The notes under the pieces are model-generated. The model was not told where the DNA came from and did not search any database. It worked only from the letters and a program-made list of their open reading frames with translations. From assembly GCF_028475105.1 (NCBI RefSeq), contig NZ_CP116936.1, forward strand, positions 3,409,501 through 3,473,500: a DNA stretch of 64,000 nt. Reading direction: 5' to 3'. The position numbers and the translations under genes are program-made. Origin of the DNA: Micromonospora sp. LH3U1 (GTDB lineage Bacteria > Actinomycetota > Actinomycetes > Mycobacteriales > Micromonosporaceae). Below, piece by piece: positions 36,924 through 44,811 of the stretch; the stretch's first letter is position 1, and every line of letters begins with the position of its first letter.

Positions 36924-37715
36924 TCAGCCTAGGACCAGGCCGGGGTTGGGGTCTGGGTCTGGGGTTGGGGCGGGGATCTTGTACTCCTCGGTGAGGGTGG
37001 TCATGGGGCCGGGCCAGGTGGCCTGGGACACCTCGATCGGCTTGCGGTTCGCGTCGTAGGCGACGTGCAGCAGGTGCAGCACCGGGGTGTCCGGACGGAT
37101 CTGGAGCGTCTCGGCCTCCTCCCGGCTGGGCTGGCGGGCGCTGATCGTGTCAGTGGCTGAGACGTACCGGCGCCCGGTGACCTCCTCGGCCTCCTGGTAG
37201 AGGGGCCGGCCGAACGCCTCGGCGCGTTCCAGTGAGGTGCCCGCGGTGTTGGCGGGCAGGAACCAGGATGCGCCCACCTCGACGGGGGAGTCGTCGGTGC
37301 GGACGAGGTGCCGGCGGCAGAGCAGGTCGGTGCCGTCGGGCACCCCGAAGGCGTCGGCCACCTCGGCGGGGGCGGGTGCGCGACCGACCGAGACGAGTTG
37401 CTGACGGTATCGGGCGGCGAGGTCGGTGTGGTAGCCGCGGAAGCCGCCGTACCGGCCCCGGGAGAGGCGGTTGAGTCGGCGGCGGGTGCCCCGGACGTAC
37501 GTACCGGAGCCAGGCTTGGTGATCAGGATGCCCTCGACCCGCAGCTGGTCGACGGCGCGTTGCACGGTCTGCTTGGCGACGCCGAACATCTCGGCGATGG
37601 CCGGGATGGACGGCAGCCGTTCGCCGGGTCCCCAGTCGCCGCGGCGGACCTGGGCCTTGAGCTGCGCGGCGATCTGTCGGTGCGGGAACTCCGCGGCCCC
37701 GGGATTGATCTGCAC
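36924..37715 (-). CDS. GntR/HutC-family transcriptional regulator
   Basis: This 263-residue protein starts at GTG 37715 behind AAGGAGG. The N-terminal winged helix (residues 10-75) reads HRQIAAQLKAQVRRGDWGPGERLPSI ... AKQTVQRAVDQLRVEGIL ... GSGTYVRG. A UTRA-type effector domain follows (about 95-240), with CRRHLVRTDDSPVEVGASWF and TISARQPSREEAETLQI. The ligand is unknown. The C-terminal end is Pro/Asp-rich. A palindromic site just upstream suggests autoregulation. Confidence 0.9.
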   Translation of the reverse strand: MQINPGAAEFPHRQIAAQLKAQVRRGDWGPGERLPSIPAIAEMFGVAKQTVQRAVDQLRVEGILITKPGSGTYVRGTRRRLNRLSRGRYGGFRGYHTDLAARYRQQLVSVGRAPAPAEVADAFGVPDGTDLLCRRHLVRTDDSPVEVGASWFLPANTAGTSLERAEAFGRPLYQEAEEVTGRRYVSATDTISARQPSREEAETLQIRPDTPVLHLLHVAYDANRKPIEVSQATWPGPMTTLTEEYKIPAPTPDPDPNPGLVLG

Positions 37716-37735
37716 ACCCGCCTCCTTGATCACAT

Positions 37736-37757
37736 CTAGGTTCCTAGGATGCCCTAG
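37736..37757. promoter_or_regulatory. Putative GntR operator (CTAGG repeats)
   Basis: CTAGG-TT-CCTAG is a perfect inverted repeat at 37736-37747, followed by a further CCTAG half-site at 37753-37757. It lies 20-40 bp upstream of the GntR start, a typical place for an autoregulatory operator. Confidence 0.55.
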
Positions 37758-37791
37758 CGGGTGTGACGGCGCTACCCCGGACACGCGAAAA

Positions 37792-37825
37792 CGGGCCCCC
37801 GGACCACAAAAGGTCCGAAGGCCCG
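37792..37825 (-). terminator. Terminator of the PAC2 gene
   Basis: On the minus strand, an interrupted GC stem (outer GGGCC and inner GGACC arms with a small bulge) is followed by GTTTTCG, 13 nt after the PAC2 stop. Confidence 0.65.
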
Positions 37826-37837
37826 CACCAAACAGTG

Positions 37838-38707
37838 CTACCAGGAACCGGCGGTGGGGCCGGCCGAACCGCCCCGACGACGCAGGTACTTCTCGAACTC
37901 CTGGGCGATCTCGTCACCGGTCAACGGGGTGATGCCCTCGTCGCCGACCCGTTCCTCCAGCTCGCGAACGTACTCGCCGAGTTCGGCGTCCTGATCGGCG
38001 GCGCTGCGCACCCGCTGCTCCCACTCGGCGGACTCCTCGGCCAGGTCGGCCATCGGCACCGGCAGGTCGACGACCTCCTCGACCCTGTGCAGCAGGGCGA
38101 CGGTGGCCTTCGGGCAGGGCGGGTTGTTGGCGTAGTGCGGCACGTGCACCCAGAACGAGACGGCGTCCACCTCGGCGCGGGAGCACGCGTCATGCAGCAC
38201 ACCGACGATGCCGGTCGGCCCGTCGTACCGGGTGGGGGTGAGCTGGTAACGCTCGGCGGCCTGCGCGTCGGAGGCGCTGCCGCTGATCGGCAGCGGCCGG
38301 GTGTAGGGAACGTCGGCCAGCAACGCGCCCAGCAGCACGACCCGTTCCACCTCAAGGCTGTGGCAGATCTCCAGCACCTGCTCGCAGAAGGTCCGCCAGC
38401 GCATGCTCGGCTCGATGCCGCGGATCAGCACCACGTCGCGTTCGGTGCCCTCCGGGCTGGCCACCATGAACCGGGTCGTCGGCCACTCCACCCGGCGGGT
38501 CTCCCCGTCGGCCATGGTGATGGTGGGCCGGCTGACCTGGAAGTCGTAGAAGTCCTCCGGGTCCAGCTCGGCGATCTGCCGGGCGTTCCAGACCTGCTCG
38601 AGGTGCTCGACCGCGGCGGTGGACGCGTCGGCGGCGTCATTCCAGCCCTCGAAGGCGGCGATGGCCACCGGGGACCGCAGCACCGGCAGTCCGTCGAACT
38701 CGGTCAT
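37838..38707 (-). CDS. PAC2 family protein
   Basis: This 289-residue protein has the PAC2 pattern: VAIAAFEGWNDAADASTAAVEHL, RDVVLIRGIEPSMRWRTFCEQVL, VVLLGALLADVPYTRP, GPTGIVGVLHDACSRA and FWVHVPHYANNPPCPKATVALL. PAC2 proteins are related to proteasome assembly chaperone 2. In actinobacteria, whose proteasome lies in another locus, their function is unclear. The acidic C terminus contains a possible coiled coil (about 240-275). The start ATG 38707 gives the usual family N terminus. It is divergent from metH. Confidence 0.9.
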   Translation of the reverse strand: MTEFDGLPVLRSPVAIAAFEGWNDAADASTAAVEHLEQVWNARQIAELDPEDFYDFQVSRPTITMADGETRRVEWPTTRFMVASPEGTERDVVLIRGIEPSMRWRTFCEQVLEICHSLEVERVVLLGALLADVPYTRPLPISGSASDAQAAERYQLTPTRYDGPTGIVGVLHDACSRAEVDAVSFWVHVPHYANNPPCPKATVALLHRVEEVVDLPVPMADLAEESAEWEQRVRSAADQDAELGEYVRELEERVGDEGITPLTGDEIAQEFEKYLRRRGGSAGPTAGSW

Positions 38708-38956
38708 GCCGTCACCTCACCCTGCTCGTCGCGGCTGGCGCCGGGACCGTGCCCGGTCGTCAAACCGTTAGGCACGGCGGCGTCCCTGTTGTCCTTCACG
38801 TCCGCCAGCCTACGTGCCGGGCGGGGGTGCGGCCCGTCGGCCGCGCCGGTCGGCCGCGCCAGCGGCCGGTCATACACGAACGAACCGGACGGCGTGATCC
38901 CGCTGACACAATATGGGATCGCGTACCGGGGGGCGTTGGGTGTCGCGGGGTCGCAC

Positions 38957-38962
38957 TAATCT
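38957..38962 (+). promoter_or_regulatory. -10 element TAATCT for leaderless metH mRNA
   Basis: TAATCT is 6 nt before GTG 38969, with a weak TTGGGT -35 at 38936-38941. In the 261-bp PAC2-metH interval I saw no B12- or SAM-riboswitch consensus, and a leaderless transcript leaves no room for one. Confidence 0.5.
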
Positions 38963-38968
38963 GAACGG

Positions 38969-41900
38969 GTGCCTTCTTCGTTGATGGATGTGCTGGCCGA
39001 CCGGATTCTCATCGCCGATGGGGCGATGGGCACGATGCTGCACGCAGCGGACCTCACGCTCGACGACTTCGACGGGCTGGAGGGGTGCAACGAGATCCTC
39101 AACGTCACCCGGCCGGACGTGGTGCGCGGGGTGCACGACGCCTACCTGGCTGCCGGCGCGGACTGCGTGGAGACCAACACGTTCGGCGCCAACCTCGCCA
39201 ACCTCGCCGAGTACGACATCCCGCACCGCATCCGCGAGCTGTCCGAGGCGGGTGCCCGGATCGCCCGGGAGGCCGCCGACGCGGCCAGCACCCCGGAGCG
39301 GCCCCGGTTCGTGCTCGGCTCGATCGGGCCGGGCACCAAGTTGCCCACCCTCGGGCACGCCGACTACGCCACGTTGCGTGACGCGTACCAGGAGAACGCG
39401 GTCGGTCTGATCGTCGGCGGCGTGGACGCGTTGATCATCGAGACCTGCCAGGACCTGCTCCAGGTCAAGGCGGCCGTGGTCGGGTCGAAGCGGGCGATGG
39501 CCGAGTTGGGCCAGTCGGTGCCGATCATCTGCCACGTGGCCGTGGAGACCACCGGCACCATGCTGGTGGGCAGCGAGATCGGTGCGGCACTGGCGGCGAT
39601 CGAGCCGCTCGGCGTGGACCTGATCGGGCTGAACTGCTCGACCGGCCCGGCCGAGATGAGCGAACACCTGCGATACCTGTCGCAGCACTCCCGCATCCCG
39701 CTGTCGGTGATGCCGAACGCCGGCCTGCCGGTGCTCACCGCCGACGGCGCCTACTTCCCGCTGACTCCGGTGGAGCTGGCCGAGGCCCTGGAGCGGTTCA
39801 TCACCGAGTACGGCGTGGGGCTGGTCGGCGGTTGCTGCGGCACCACCCCGGAGCACATCCGGGTGTTGTCCGAGCGGCTGCACGGCGTCACCGCCCCGGC
39901 CCGCGAGCCCCGGCACGAGGCGGGCGTCTCGTCGGTGTACCACCCGGTGCCCTTCGCCCAGGACGCGTCGGTGTTGATGGTGGGGGAGCGGACCAACGCC
40001 AACGGGTCCAAGGCGTTCCGGGACGCGATGCTCGCCGCCGACTGGCGGGCCTGCGTGGAGATCGCCCGCAGCCAGGCGCGCGACGGCTCGCACCTGCTGG
40101 ACCTCTGCGTGGACTACGTCGGCCGGGACGGCACGCAGGACATGCGGGAGCTGGCCGGCCGGTTCGCCACGGCGTCGACTCTGCCGATCATGCTGGACTC
40201 CACCGAGCCGAACGTGGTGGAGGCCGGGTTGGAGATGCTTGGCGGCCGGTGCGTGGTCAACTCGGTGAACTTCGAGGACGGCGACGGCCCCGACTCCCGG
40301 TACGCGCGGGTGATGCCCATCGTCCGTGAGCATGGCGCGGCGGTGGTGGCGCTGCTCATCGACGAGGAGGGGCAGGCCCGTACCCAGGATTGGAAGGTTC
40401 GGGTCGCGGCGCGGCTGATCGACGACCTGACCGGCCGGTGGGGCATGGACCGCGCCGACATCCTGATCGACGCGTTGACGTTCCCGATCGCCACCGGGCA
40501 GGAGGAGACCCGCCGCGACGGCATCGAGACGATCGAGGCGATCCGGGAGATCACCCGCCGCTACCCGGGGGTCAACTTCACCCTGGGCGTCTCGAACATC
40601 TCGTTCGGGCTCAACCCGGCGGCCCGGCAGGTGCTCAACTCGGTGTTCCTGCACGAGTGCGTGCAGGCCGGCCTGACGTCGGCGATCGTGCACGCCAGCA
40701 AGATCCTGCCGATGTCGAAGATCCCGCAGGAGCAGCGCGAGGTCGCACTGGATCTGGTGTACGACCGGCGCCGCGAGGGGTACGACCCGGTACAGCGTTT
40801 CCTCGAGCTCTTCGAGGGCGTCGACGTGACCAGCGCCCGGGCCAGCCGCGCGCAGGAGCTGGCGGCGTTGCCGCTCGACGAGCGGCTCAAGCGGCGGATC
40901 ATCGACGGTGAGCGCAACGGCCTGGAAGCCGACCTGGACGAGGCGATGGCCGGCGGTCGGCCCCCACTGTCGATCATCAACGACATCCTGCTGGACGGGA
41001 TGAAGGTGGTCGGTGAGCTGTTCGGCTCCGGGCAGATGCAGCTGCCGTTCGTGCTCCAGTCCGCCGAGGTGATGAAGACCGCGGTGGCGTACCTGGAGCC
41101 GCACATGGAGACCGCCGACGATGGCGGCAAGGGTCGCATCGTGCTCGCCACCGTGCGCGGCGACGTGCACGACATCGGCAAGAACCTGGTCGACATCATC
41201 CTGTCGAACAACGGCTACGAGGTGGTGAACATCGGCATCAAGCAGCCGATCAGCGCCATCCTGGACGCCGCCGAGCAGCACCGTGCCGACGCGATCGGCA
41301 TGTCCGGCCTGCTGGTCAAGAGCACCGTCATCATGAAGGAAAACCTGGCCGAGATGGCCACGCGCGGGGTCGCGGAGCGCTGGCCCGTCCTGCTGGGTGG
41401 GGCGGCCCTGACGCGGGCGTACGTCGAGGACGACCTGCGGTCGATGTTCCCCGGGCAGGTGCACTACGCGCGGGACGCGTTCGAAGGGCTGTCCCTGATG
41501 GACAAGGTGATGACCGCCAAGCGCGGCGGCGCACCGGTGATCGACCCGGAGCGGGAGGCGGCCCTCGCGGCGCGGCGTGCCCGCCGGGAACGGCAGCGGT
41601 CCGTGGTCACCGACTCGCTGCCGGAGCTGCACGACTCCTCGGTCCGTTCCGATGTCGCTGCGGACGTGCCGGTGCCCACCCCACCGTTCTTCGGCACGCG
41701 GGTGGTCAAGGGCGTGCCGATGGCCGACTACGCGGCGCTGCTGGACGAGCGGGCCACCTTCCTCGGGCAGTGGGGGTTGCGCGGCGCCCGCGGCGGCAGC
41801 GGACCCTCCTATGAGGAGCTGGTCGAGACCGAAGGTCGGCCGCGCCTGCGGTACTGGCTGGACCGCCTGATCTCCGACCAGGTGCTCGAGGCAGCCGTGG

Positions 41901-42484
41901 TGTACGGCTACTTCCCGGCGTACTCCGAGGGCAATGACCTGGTGGTGCTCGACGAGAACGGGCACGCGGAGCGCGCCCGGTTCTCCTTCCCCCGGCAGCG
42001 GCAGGAGCGCCGGCTCTGCCTGGCGGACTTCTTCAAGCCCAAGGGCGACCAGCTCGATGTGGTCGCGCTGCAACTGGTCACCGTCGGTCAGCCGGTCAGT
42101 GAGTACGCGGCGAAGCTGTTCGCCCGCAACGAGTACCGCGACTACCTGGAGGTGCACGGGCTCTCCGTGCAGCTCACCGAGGCCCTCGCGGAGCACTGGC
42201 ACCGGCGTGTCCGCGCCGAGATGACCCTGCCCGACGGCCGTCCGCTGGGCCACGCTGACCCGACGGACCTGGCTGGCCTGCTGCGCAACGACTACCGGGG
42301 CTGCCGGTACGCGTTCGGCTACCCGGCCTGCCCGGATCTGGAGGACCGGGCGAAGATCGTGGATCTGCTCGGGGCGGATCGGATTGGCGTGGAGCTGTCC
42401 GAGGAGTTCCAGCTCATGCCGGAGCAGGCCACCGACGCCATCGTGGTTCACCACCCGGAGGCCAGCTACTTCAACGCCAAGTAA
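38969..42484 (+). CDS. metH: Cobalamin-dependent methionine synthase
   Basis: This 1171-residue modular enzyme transfers the methyl group of methyl-tetrahydrofolate via B12 to homocysteine. The homocysteine domain (about 1-310) has zinc ligands C223 (LNCSTGP) and C289/C290 (GGCCGTTPEH). The pterin domain follows (about 330-600: VGERTNANGSKAF, LDLCVDYVGRDG). Then come the cap (about 640-720) and B12 domain with H734 in DVHDIGKN and the GMSGLLVKST strand. The C-terminal AdoMet activation domain (about 880-1171) ends near VVHHPEASYFNAK. All modules are intact. GTG 38969 is favoured by the leaderless promoter; ATG 38984 is an alternative. Confidence 0.96.
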   Translation: MPSSLMDVLADRILIADGAMGTMLHAADLTLDDFDGLEGCNEILNVTRPDVVRGVHDAYLAAGADCVETNTFGANLANLAEYDIPHRIRELSEAGARIAREAADAASTPERPRFVLGSIGPGTKLPTLGHADYATLRDAYQENAVGLIVGGVDALIIETCQDLLQVKAAVVGSKRAMAELGQSVPIICHVAVETTGTMLVGSEIGAALAAIEPLGVDLIGLNCSTGPAEMSEHLRYLSQHSRIPLSVMPNAGLPVLTADGAYFPLTPVELAEALERFITEYGVGLVGGCCGTTPEHIRVLSERLHGVTAPAREPRHEAGVSSVYHPVPFAQDASVLMVGERTNANGSKAFRDAMLAADWRACVEIARSQARDGSHLLDLCVDYVGRDGTQDMRELAGRFATASTLPIMLDSTEPNVVEAGLEMLGGRCVVNSVNFEDGDGPDSRYARVMPIVREHGAAVVALLIDEEGQARTQDWKVRVAARLIDDLTGRWGMDRADILIDALTFPIATGQEETRRDGIETIEAIREITRRYPGVNFTLGVSNISFGLNPAARQVLNSVFLHECVQAGLTSAIVHASKILPMSKIPQEQREVALDLVYDRRREGYDPVQRFLELFEGVDVTSARASRAQELAALPLDERLKRRIIDGERNGLEADLDEAMAGGRPPLSIINDILLDGMKVVGELFGSGQMQLPFVLQSAEVMKTAVAYLEPHMETADDGGKGRIVLATVRGDVHDIGKNLVDIILSNNGYEVVNIGIKQPISAILDAAEQHRADAIGMSGLLVKSTVIMKENLAEMATRGVAERWPVLLGGAALTRAYVEDDLRSMFPGQVHYARDAFEGLSLMDKVMTAKRGGAPVIDPEREAALAARRARRERQRSVVTDSLPELHDSSVRSDVAADVPVPTPPFFGTRVVKGVPMADYAALLDERATFLGQWGLRGARGGSGPSYEELVETEGRPRLRYWLDRLISDQVLEAAVVYGYFPAYSEGNDLVVLDENGHAERARFSFPRQRQERRLCLADFFKPKGDQLDVVALQLVTVGQPVSEYAAKLFARNEYRDYLEVHGLSVQLTEALAEHWHRRVRAEMTLPDGRPLGHADPTDLAGLLRNDYRGCRYAFGYPACPDLEDRAKIVDLLGADRIGVELSEEFQLMPEQATDAIVVHHPEASYFNAK

Positions 42485-42659
42485 CGACGGCAGGTGCCCT
42501 GACCCTGCGAGCGCTGGTCGTTCGGAGCGGGGTTTCCCGGGCGCTCAGGATGGCCGTGGCGCAGCTCTTCGTGGCGACACCGCTCAGCGGCGAGCGGTCC
42601 GGCGTCGAAACGCCGCAAGGTCTGGTGGGCGACGTGCTGACGCCGCTGCTGGTACCCGT

Positions 42660-43328
42660 TCAGGTGTAGAGACGCAGGATCCGTAGGACGGCCTCCCGGT
42701 CGCCCTCGACGCGCACGGTCCCGTCGCGCTCGGCGCGCGCGAGTGGCAGGTCGTCGAAGAGAAGGCGGCTCCAGACCGTCGACTCCGCAGTCACGGTCGC
42801 CGCCGGCTCCGTGGCCACAACGGCTCGGACGTCCAGGCGCCCGTTGATCGCTGCCACGCGGTAGTCGCGCGTCGGCGGATCGGAGCGCCGGCCATCGTAG
42901 AGGCGGAGGGCCAGGACCGGCACCTCGCCCGGCGCCTCCGGAGCCATCGTCCGCATGGCGAGGACCGTTCCATCAGGAGTCATGCCGCCGTCCGTGCTCG
43001 GGTCGGGGCCGGCGGAGTACCAACGCCCCAGCGATTCCAGGACTGACTCCAGCTTGCGGCCCCAGTCCGTCGCGGCGTACGCGCGGGTGCGGGCCAGGTC
43101 CGGCAGGACGACCTGCTCGACGATCCCGGTCTCCTGCAGCGACCGCAGCCGGTCGGTGAGAACGGCCGGTGTGATGCCACGGACCGACTCCTGCAGGTCG
43201 ACGAACCGCTTGGGCCCGAGAATCACCTCACGCACCACGATCAGGGTCCATCGATCACCCACCAGATCGAGAGCATTCGCGGCGCGGCAGGCGTCCCCGA
43301 GATCCCGAAAGGTCCGCTTGGTTGGCAC
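42660..43328 (-). CDS. HxlR-type winged-helix regulator with C-terminal extension
   Basis: This 222-residue protein starts at GTG 43328 (VPTKRTFRDLGDACRAANAL). The first 110 residues are an HxlR domain: ALDLVGDRWTLIVVREVILGPKRFVDLQ ... GITPAVLTDRLRSLQETGIVEQVV. The rest (about 125-222) resembles an SCP2-like lipid-binding domain (VRAVVATEPAATVTAEST ... DGTVRVEGDREAVLRILRLY), an arrangement seen in larger HxlR regulators. The divergent DUF899 gene starts only 66 bp away and is the likely target. The conserved N-terminal Cys in DACRAA may sense redox. Confidence 0.88.
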   Translation of the reverse strand: MPTKRTFRDLGDACRAANALDLVGDRWTLIVVREVILGPKRFVDLQESVRGITPAVLTDRLRSLQETGIVEQVVLPDLARTRAYAATDWGRKLESVLESLGRWYSAGPDPSTDGGMTPDGTVLAMRTMAPEAPGEVPVLALRLYDGRRSDPPTRDYRVAAINGRLDVRAVVATEPAATVTAESTVWSRLLFDDLPLARAERDGTVRVEGDREAVLRILRLYT

Positions 43329-43382
43329 GAACGCCTCACTACCTTCCCGCCTAGCTATGGTCAAGCAAGCACGCACTATGCT

Positions 43383-43388
43383 TAGGAT
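43383..43388 (+). promoter_or_regulatory. -10 element TAGGAT for leaderless DUF899 mRNA
   Basis: TAGGAT is 6 nt before ATG 43395, within the 66-bp region shared with the divergent HxlR gene, so the regulator may sit over both promoters. Confidence 0.5.
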
Positions 43389-43394
43389 AGCGAC

Positions 43395-44123
43395 ATGACA
43401 ACCATCCACACCACGACCCCTGCCCCTCCGGTCGTCGATCGCGAGACCTGGCTCGCCGCGCGCGAGACGTTGCTCGTCCGCGAAAAGGCGCACACACGCG
43501 AGGGCGACGCGATCGCCGCCGCCCGGCGCCGCCTGCCGATGACCGAGGTATCACCGATCTTGCTTATCGGAGCGCACGGCCCGACACCACTGCAGGACAT
43601 CTTCGCCGGCCGTGACCAACTGGTTGTCTACCGGCACATGTGGCACCTCGGAAAGCCGTTCGAGGATCAGTGCGAAGGCTGCACCGCCACCATCTGGGAC
43701 TTCCACAATGCGGTCTACCTTGAGGAGCGCGGCATCTCCTTCGCGGTCTTCTGCGAGGGGCCGTACGAGGAGGTCGCTCCCTTTCGGGACTTCATGGGCT
43801 ACACGCACCCGTGGTATTCCACCCACGGCATCGAGGACCCCGCCTATGCCGGCGGCGGCGAGATCGCGTGCTTCCTGCACCGGGACGACCGATTCTTCCT
43901 GACGTATGAGACGACCGGCCGGGGCGTCGAAGCGATCATGTCGTCGCACAAGATGCTCGATATGACCGTCTACGGCCGGCAGGAGGTTTGGGAGGACTCA
44001 CCGGAGGGCTGGCCGCAGGAACCGACCTACACGCGGTGGCGCAGGGACGGCCGACCCGTACCGCAGTGGACCAGGCCCGGAGCCGGGCGCGTCGGCGCAC
44101 AGCAACAACAGCACTGCCACTGA
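43395..44123 (+). CDS. DUF899 (thioredoxin-like) protein
   Basis: This 242-residue protein has the DUF899 order: RETWLAARETLLVREKAHTREGD, ARRRLPMTEV, LQDIFAGRDQLVVYRHMWH, QCEGCTATIWDFHNAVYLEERGISF, FCEGPYEEVAPFRDFMGYTHPWYST, FFLTYETTGRGVEAIM. The fold is predicted to be thioredoxin-like, with the CEGC pair in the redox position. The biochemical role is unknown; proximity to an HxlR regulator is common and suggests a response to reactive aldehydes or oxidants. The C-terminal tail is Arg/Gln-rich. Confidence 0.9.
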   Translation: MTTIHTTTPAPPVVDRETWLAARETLLVREKAHTREGDAIAAARRRLPMTEVSPILLIGAHGPTPLQDIFAGRDQLVVYRHMWHLGKPFEDQCEGCTATIWDFHNAVYLEERGISFAVFCEGPYEEVAPFRDFMGYTHPWYSTHGIEDPAYAGGGEIACFLHRDDRFFLTYETTGRGVEAIMSSHKMLDMTVYGRQEVWEDSPEGWPQEPTYTRWRRDGRPVPQWTRPGAGRVGAQQQQHCH

Positions 44124-44189
44124 CGGGTGCCGGGCGTTCACATCTCCGGCGCCGGCTCGAACGGCCCGGACGGGCCGAGCAGCTCAGCT

Positions 44190-44307
44190 GACAGCCGCCA
44201 TCGACGTGCCCGTTGTGGTCAATGCCGCGATCACCATCGTGCTCGTCGGCACCCTCTTTCTGGCCATCACCGTGGTCTACCGCAGCGTGAGAGGCCTCGA
44301 CCTCTAG
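44190..44307 (+). pseudogene. Remnant of a membrane protein (permease-like tail)
   Basis: The frame ending at TAG 44307 reads AAIDVPVVVNAAITIVLV, then GTLFLAITVVYRSVRGLDL. This is one transmembrane helix with a basic end that resembles the last helix of an ABC transporter permease. No start codon with a ribosome site or upstream helices are present, and the frame upstream is not protein-like. It may be a gene remnant or a very small membrane protein starting at GTG 44206 or 44215. The rest of the 236-bp interval shows nothing. Confidence 0.35.
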
Positions 44308-44347
44308 CAACACCGAAGCGCACCCGCGGAGGAAGCAGCGCCTTGGG

Positions 44348-44353
44348 TACGCT
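44348..44353 (+). promoter_or_regulatory. -10 element TACGCT for leaderless GNAT mRNA
   Basis: TACGCT is 6 nt before ATG 44360, with no ribosome site. Confidence 0.45.
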
Positions 44354-44359
44354 CCGGGC

Positions 44360-44797
44360 ATGTTCCGTGCGGCTCGTTCTGGCGACTTCGAGCAGATCAT
44401 CCGCCTCTACCGGCAACTGAACCCCGACGATCCGGTGCTGCGAGACGGGTCTGACGCAGCGGCCTTCCAGCAGATCCTGGGCTCTACGGCGCTGCACCTC
44501 TTCGTACTCGAACTGGATGGGGTCGTCGTCGCCACGACGTATCTCAACGTGATCCCCAACATCACCCGATCCGCATCGCCGTACGCTGTCATCGAGAACG
44601 TCGTCGTCGAGGAGTCGCGGCGAGGCACGGGTCTGGGCCGGCAGATCATGGCCGGCACCCTTCAAGCCGCCTGGGATGCGGGCTGCTACAAGGCGATGCT
44701 GATGACGGGCTCGCGCACGCCCGCGACCCACGCCTTCTACCGGGCCTGCGGGTTCTCAGCCGACGTCAAGACGGCGTATCTCGCTCGACCATCGTGA
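44360..44797 (+). CDS. GNAT-family N-acetyltransferase
   Basis: This 145-residue single-domain acyltransferase has the acetyl-CoA pyrophosphate loop EESRRGTGLGRQIM after the central strand YAVIENVVV, then the C-terminal TPATHAFYRACGFSAD. N-terminal FRAARSGDFEQIIRLYRQLNPDD is a usual substrate-side start. The substrate is unknown. It converges on the epimerase-like gene 14 bp downstream. Confidence 0.9.
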   Translation: MFRAARSGDFEQIIRLYRQLNPDDPVLRDGSDAAAFQQILGSTALHLFVLELDGVVVATTYLNVIPNITRSASPYAVIENVVVEESRRGTGLGRQIMAGTLQAAWDAGCYKAMLMTGSRTPATHAFYRACGFSADVKTAYLARPS

Positions 44798-44811
44798 CGA
44801 GCACCGTAAGG

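Noticed and set aside
38708..38968. Cobalamin or SAM riboswitch before metH
   Set aside because: No B12-box-like or SAM-I helix pattern was seen, and the -10 hexamer 6 nt before GTG suggests a leaderless mRNA.
38870..42454. 1194-residue minus-strand open frame opposite metH
   Set aside because: A shadow of metH; low-complexity Arg/His/Val composition with no motifs.
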